Source: Acidobacteriota bacterium (lineage in GTDB: Bacteria > Acidobacteriota > Vicinamibacteria > Vicinamibacterales > UBA8438). From it: DNA of 17,880 nt. How positions within the stretch are numbered: position 1 is the stretch's first letter; every line of letters starts with the position of its first letter. Where the stretch lies: the NCBI GenBank assembly GCA_011523485.1, contig WTGR01000778.1:1-17880 (forward strand), read 5' to 3'. Below, in pieces: positions 14,820 through 17,880 of this stretch. A model generated the notes under the pieces. The model had not been told where the DNA came from, ran no database searches, and saw only the letters and a program-made list of their open reading frames with translations. The position numbers and the translations under genes were made by a program.

Positions 14820-15929
14820 GTGAGTCCATCGCCAGGAGCGTTCCCGCCGCGGCGCGAAGCCGATCCATCGCCCCGGCTCGTCGGTCTGGCCGAGCGCTTC
14901 GCCGGCCTGCGGATCGCGGTGATCGGCGACGTCATCGCCGACGAGTTCCTCTACGGGCGGCCGGCCCGCGTCTCGCGCGAGGCCCCGGTTCTGATCCTCG
15001 AGCACGACCGCACCGCCGTCGTGCCCGGCGGCGCCGGCAACGCGGCGGCCAACGCCGGCGCCCTCGGGGGCGAGGTCCGGCTCGTGGGCCTCGTCGGTCC
15101 CGGCGAGCGGGAGCTGCTCGACGGGTTGCGGGCGTCGGTCGACGTCTCGCGCGTGCTGCGGCCGGAGGGCTATCGGGCGCCGGTCAAGACCCGTGTTCTC
15201 GCCGGCGGACGGCACACGGCCCGCCAGCAGATCGTGCGGGTCGATCGCCGGTCGGTCGGCGATGCGGAAGCGGCCGCCGCCGACTTCGGCCAGGCGGCGC
15301 TCGGGGCCGTCGACGGCTGCGACGCGGTGCTCTGCTCCGACTACGGGTCCGGGCTCGTGACGCCGGCGCTGTTCGCCCGACTCCGGGACCATCTCGCGCC
15401 GGGCGGCGGCAGGCCGCCGATTCCGATGCTCGTCGACTCGCGCCACAACCTGGCCGCCTTCCGCGGGTGCACGGCGTGCACGCCGAACGAGGCGGAGGCG
15501 GAGCAGGCGCTCGGCGGGCCGATAGGCGACGATCCGGCGCGCCTCGAGCGGGCCGGCAGGGAGCTGCTGGAGCGGACGGGGGCGGGCGGCGTCGTCCTGA
15601 CCCGCGGCAGCCGGGGCATGGCGGTGTTCGTTCCCGGGCGGGAAACCGACCACATCGGCATCTTCGGATCCGACGAGGTGGCCGACGTGACCGGGGCGGG
15701 CGACACCGTCATCGCGGCGCTCTCGCTCGCCCTCGCGGCCGGCGCGTCCCTGTACGAAGCGGCGCGCCTCGCCAACTACGCGGGGGGCCTGGTGGTGATG
15801 AAGCGCGGCACGGCGACCGTCACCGGCGCCGAGTTGATCCGGGCCATCCGGGCCGATCGCGCATCCGATCGGGCCGATCGCGCATCCGATCGGGCCGATC
15901 GCGCATCCGATTGGGGAGAGGAGCGCTGA
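14820..15929 (+). CDS. rfaE1: D-glycero-beta-D-manno-heptose-7-phosphate kinase (HldE domain I type)
   Basis: A 369-residue PfkB/ribokinase-family enzyme that phosphorylates heptose 7-phosphate at C1 in the ADP-heptose pathway. Signatures are [21 protein letters not shown] (split here as [11 protein letters not shown] and RVSREAP, residues 36-56), [18 protein letters not shown] (67-84), [29 protein letters not shown], and the catalytic base Asp295 in [12 protein letters not shown]. In E. coli this domain is fused to the nucleotidyltransferase; here it is a separate gene, five bases from rfaE2. The C terminus ends in three seven-residue repeats. GTG at 14820 is chosen since a GTG at 14784 would place the -10 box inside the gene. 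Confidence 0.95.
   Translation: MSPSPGAFPPRREADPSPRLVGLAERFAGLRIAVIGDVIADEFLYGRPARVSREAPVLILEHDRTAVVPGGAGNAAANAGALGGEVRLVGLVGPGERELLDGLRASVDVSRVLRPEGYRAPVKTRVLAGGRHTARQQIVRVDRRSVGDAEAAAADFGQAALGAVDGCDAVLCSDYGSGLVTPALFARLRDHLAPGGGRPPIPMLVDSRHNLAAFRGCTACTPNEAEAEQALGGPIGDDPARLERAGRELLERTGAGGVVLTRGSRGMAVFVPGRETDHIGIFGSDEVADVTGAGDTVIAALSLALAAGASLYEAARLANYAGGLVVMKRGTATVTGAELIRAIRADRASDRADRASDRADRASDWGEER
15849..15911 (+). repeat. Three perfect 21-base tandem repeats at the rfaE1 3' end
   Basis: The unit CGGGCCGATCGCGCATCCGAT occurs three times without a mismatch (15849-15869, 15870-15890, 15891-15911). Read in frame it gives ADRASDR repeats just after the kinase domain and before the stop. The unit junctions also form a short palindrome, CGATCGG-G-CCGATCG. 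Confidence 0.95.
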
Positions 15930-15934
15930 GCTCG

Positions 15935-16414
15935 GTGGGACTGGTCGTCTCGCACGATCGCGCGGCGGCGCTCGTCCGGGCGCATCGCGCCGCCGGGCGC
16001 ACCGTGGCGCTCGCCAACGGGTGCTTCGATCTCCTGCACGTCGGGCACGTCCGCTACCTGCGGGGGGCCGCCGCCGAAGCCGACCGCCTGCTCGTCGCCG
16101 TCAACGCCGACCCCTCGGTGGCGGCGCTGAAGGGGAGCGGGCGCCCGGTGCAGGCCGCCGCGGAGCGGGCCGAGATTCTGGCCGCGCTCGAGATGGTCGA
16201 CTACGTCGTGATCTTCGAGGAGGCGTCGGTCGCCGGTCTGCTGAAGCGGCTGCGGCCCGACGTCCACTGCAAGGGGACCGACTATACCGCCGAGACGGTG
16301 CCGGAGCGCGAGGTGGTGCGCGCCTACGGCGGGCGGACCGCCATCGTCGGCGATCCGAAGGACCACTCGACGCGCGACCTGCTGCGCCGGATCGCCGGCG
16401 CGCGCCCGGAATAG
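15935..16414 (+). CDS. rfaE2: D-glycero-beta-D-manno-heptose 1-phosphate adenylyltransferase (HldE domain II type)
   Basis: A 159-residue cytidylyltransferase-fold enzyme that joins heptose 1-phosphate to AMP from ATP, making ADP-heptose. The HxGH nucleotide-binding motif is His35-Val-Gly-His38 in [47 protein letters not shown], and [13 protein letters not shown] (112-124) match the HldE second domain, as does [11 protein letters not shown] near the end. The GTG at 15935 is preferred, with AGGAG about 11 bases upstream; a CTG at 15926 overlapping the rfaE1 stop is the alternative. It follows rfaE1 after five bases and precedes the heptosyltransferase gene by 13 bases. Confidence 0.95.
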   Translation: MGLVVSHDRAAALVRAHRAAGRTVALANGCFDLLHVGHVRYLRGAAAEADRLLVAVNADPSVAALKGSGRPVQAAAERAEILAALEMVDYVVIFEEASVAGLLKRLRPDVHCKGTDYTAETVPEREVVRAYGGRTAIVGDPKDHSTRDLLRRIAGARPE

Positions 16415-16427
16415 GCCGGTCGAGCAG

Positions 16428-17495
16428 ATGCGCATCCTGATCGTCCGTCTCGGGGCGCTCGGCGACGTCGTCCACGCGATTCCCGTCGCCGCCGCTCTCG
16501 GGCGCGGGTTTCCGGACGCCTTCGTCGACTGGGCGATCGAGGAACGCTGCGCCCCCCTGCTGGACCTGGTGCCGGGCCTCGACCGCCGCGTCGTGCTGCG
16601 GACCCGCGGCCGGACGGCGGCGGGCTGGGCGGCGCTGCGCCGCGAGCTCCGGGCAGTGCCGTACGACGTCGCCCTCGACGTGCAGGGACTGGGCAAGTCG
16701 GCGCTGGTGGCGCGGCTGAGCGGCGCGCGCCGCGTCGTCGGCTTCAGTACGCCCTTCCTGCGCGAGCCCTGGGCGCGCTGGCTCCACACGGAGAGCGCCG
16801 ACCCGGGCCGCCCGCGTCACGTCGTCGACCGCAACCTGGGGATCCTGAGCGCGCTGGGGTTGGCCGACCGCGACTGGCGCTTTCCGATCCGGGCGGACGC
16901 GCCGCCCGCCGCGGACGCGCCGCGGCGGCATCTCGACCCACCCCGCGGCTCCGTCCTGATCAACCCCAACGCCGCCTGGTCGACCAAGCGCTGGCCGCCC
17001 GCGCGCTACGGCGCGGTCGCGGCGCACGTCGCCCGCGCGCACGGCAGGCCGTGCGTGGTTGTCTGGGGGCCGGGGGACGAGGCCCGCGCCGCCGCGGTGG
17101 TGGCGGCGTCGGCCGGCGCGGCGAGACTGGCGCCGGCGACCGATCTCGTCGAGCTGGCCGCGCTGCTGCGGGCCGGCGCCCTGCTCGTGTCGGGCGACAC
17201 GGGACCGCTGCACCTCGCCGCCGCGCTCGGGACCCCGGTGGTGGGCCTGTACGGCCCGAGCGATCCGGCCCGCAACGGGCCGTGGTCGCCCGACGACGAG
17301 GTCGTCTCGGCCTTTGCGGACTGCGCCTGCGCCGTGCGGCGGGCCGGGACCGGACGCCAGGTCCACATGGTGCGCCGCTGCCGGGAGCGAACCGGCTGCC
17401 TCGACGGCGTCTCCGTGGGGCGGGTCTGCGCCGCCGTCGACCGGCGCCTGCGGCGCCTCGAACGCAGCGGGGAGGCTGCCTCCCGACATGCTTGA
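16428..17495 (+). CDS. LPS heptosyltransferase, GT9 family (WaaC-like)
   Basis: A 355-residue GT-B glycosyltransferase that moves heptose from ADP-heptose onto the Kdo-lipid A core at the inner membrane. The N terminus MRILIVRLGALGDVVHAIP has the conserved Asp13 of the WaaC/WaaF group. FVDWAIEERCAPLL and YDVALDVQGLGKSALVARL resemble WaaC (heptosyltransferase I) more than WaaF. The donor-site half has INPNAAWSTKRWPPARYGAV and LVSGDTGPLHLAAALG, then TPVVGLYGPSDPARNGPW, all typical of GT9. Several cysteines lie near the C terminus (CACAVRR, RRCRERTGC), an uncommon cluster. It directly follows the two ADP-heptose synthesis genes, supporting the role. Its stop overlaps the next start by eight bases. 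Confidence 0.92.
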   Translation: MRILIVRLGALGDVVHAIPVAAALGRGFPDAFVDWAIEERCAPLLDLVPGLDRRVVLRTRGRTAAGWAALRRELRAVPYDVALDVQGLGKSALVARLSGARRVVGFSTPFLREPWARWLHTESADPGRPRHVVDRNLGILSALGLADRDWRFPIRADAPPAADAPRRHLDPPRGSVLINPNAAWSTKRWPPARYGAVAAHVARAHGRPCVVVWGPGDEARAAAVVAASAGAARLAPATDLVELAALLRAGALLVSGDTGPLHLAAALGTPVVGLYGPSDPARNGPWSPDDEVVSAFADCACAVRRAGTGRQVHMVRRCRERTGCLDGVSVGRVCAAVDRRLRRLERSGEAASRHA

Positions 17496-17880
17496 TCTCG
17501 ACGCCGACCCGTTCCTCCGCTTCCTGTTCCGGGTCGCCCGCCGCCGCGTGATCGCCGGCTTCGCCGTCGCGGCGGTGGCGTTCGCCGGCGCGCGGCCCTC
17601 GTGGTCGTCGCTCGCGGCCGGTGTCCCCATCGCGCTGGTGGGGGAGGGGCTGCGGTTCTGGGCGGCGGGCCATCTCGTCAAGAGCCGCGAGGTGACGATG
17701 TCGGGGCCGTACAGGCTGATGCGCCATCCGTTGTACGTCGGCTCGGCCATCATCGGCGTCGGCTTCGTCGTGGCGGCCGCCTCGGCGCTCGTGGCCGGCG
17801 TCGTGCTCGCGTACCTCGCCGTCATGCTGGCGGCGGCGATCCGGCTCGAGGAGGCGACGCTGCGCGCGGACTTCGGAGAC
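17488..17880 (+). CDS. ICMT/PEMT-like membrane methyltransferase (cut by window end)
   Basis: The first 131 codons are present and the stop lies beyond the window. The ATG overlaps the heptosyltransferase stop by eight bases. Three hydrophobic stretches (about 21-34, 84-101 and 102-117) indicate a multi-pass inner-membrane protein. SGPYRLMRHPLYVG (72-85) is the signature of isoprenylcysteine carboxyl methyltransferase and phospholipid methyltransferase-type proteins, where Arg79-His80-Pro81 help bind S-adenosylmethionine; the paired glutamates Glu121-Glu122 in RLEEATLRADFGD complete the motif. The substrate is unknown in bacteria and could be a lipid or a small thiol or amine. Tight coupling to LPS core genes hints at an envelope lipid substrate, but that is inference. 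Confidence 0.82.
   Translation, partial: MLDLDADPFLRFLFRVARRRVIAGFAVAAVAFAGARPSWSSLAAGVPIALVGEGLRFWAAGHLVKSREVTMSGPYRLMRHPLYVGSAIIGVGFVVAAASALVAGVVLAYLAVMLAAAIRLEEATLRADFGD

Noticed and set aside
15849..15911. 21-base repeats as a CRISPR-like array or iteron origin
   Set aside because: The copies abut without spacers and lie in frame inside a gene tail, with no cas or replication gene nearby.
13673..15925. Extended frame upstream of rfaE2 that would make a 913-residue protein
   Set aside because: Only the last 159 codons match a family. The upstream part reads lpxK, acyltransferase and rfaE1 in the wrong frame.

Overview
The window is very GC-rich bacterial chromosome, densely packed with housekeeping genes. 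Lipid A, Kdo and heptose genes show a diderm envelope. High GC, a periplasmic PQQ dehydrogenase, and start codons that often sit a few bases behind a TAGAAT-type -10 box without a Shine-Dalgarno fit an acidobacterium-like lineage (Vicinamibacteria would be my first guess). That placement is inference. No mobile element, CRISPR array, rRNA or phage gene was seen.

Left part (1-4376, minus strand): the N-terminal part of a HemN/HemW-like radical SAM protein cut by the window edge, a secreted M1-family zinc metallopeptidase, a Nudix-type protein with a divergent Nudix box, and a tRNA-Leu(GAG) with encoded CCA.

Central part (4416-8170, minus strand): a lower-glycolysis operon read gap-pgk-tpiA-secG, with the tRNA-Leu next, starting from a good sigma70-type promoter (TTGACC-18-TACAAT). 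Diverging from it is a PQQ-dependent dehydrogenase (8355-10103, plus) with an Asp-x-Asp pair expected of lanthanide-dependent enzymes. It converges on a minus-strand membrane or envelope protein of unknown function that carries a run of six glycines at period four.

Right part (11017-17880, plus strand): an envelope-biogenesis cluster waaA, lpxK, lpxL-type acyltransferase, rfaE1 (heptose kinase), rfaE2 (ADP-heptose synthase), a WaaC-like heptosyltransferase and an ICMT/PEMT-like membrane methyltransferase cut by the window end. Together they phosphorylate and acylate lipid A, attach Kdo, make activated heptose and start the inner core. A small coiled-coil membrane protein gene (DUF1640-like) lies inverted between waaA and lpxK. 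Several proteins carry in-frame tandem-repeat expansions (WaaA, LpxK, RfaE1).

I do not see a clear, wholly new multi-gene system. The best leads are the metal-site signature of the PQQ enzyme, the unusual cysteine spacing in the radical SAM protein, the glycine-periodic unknown protein, and the recurring start-proximal promoter element.
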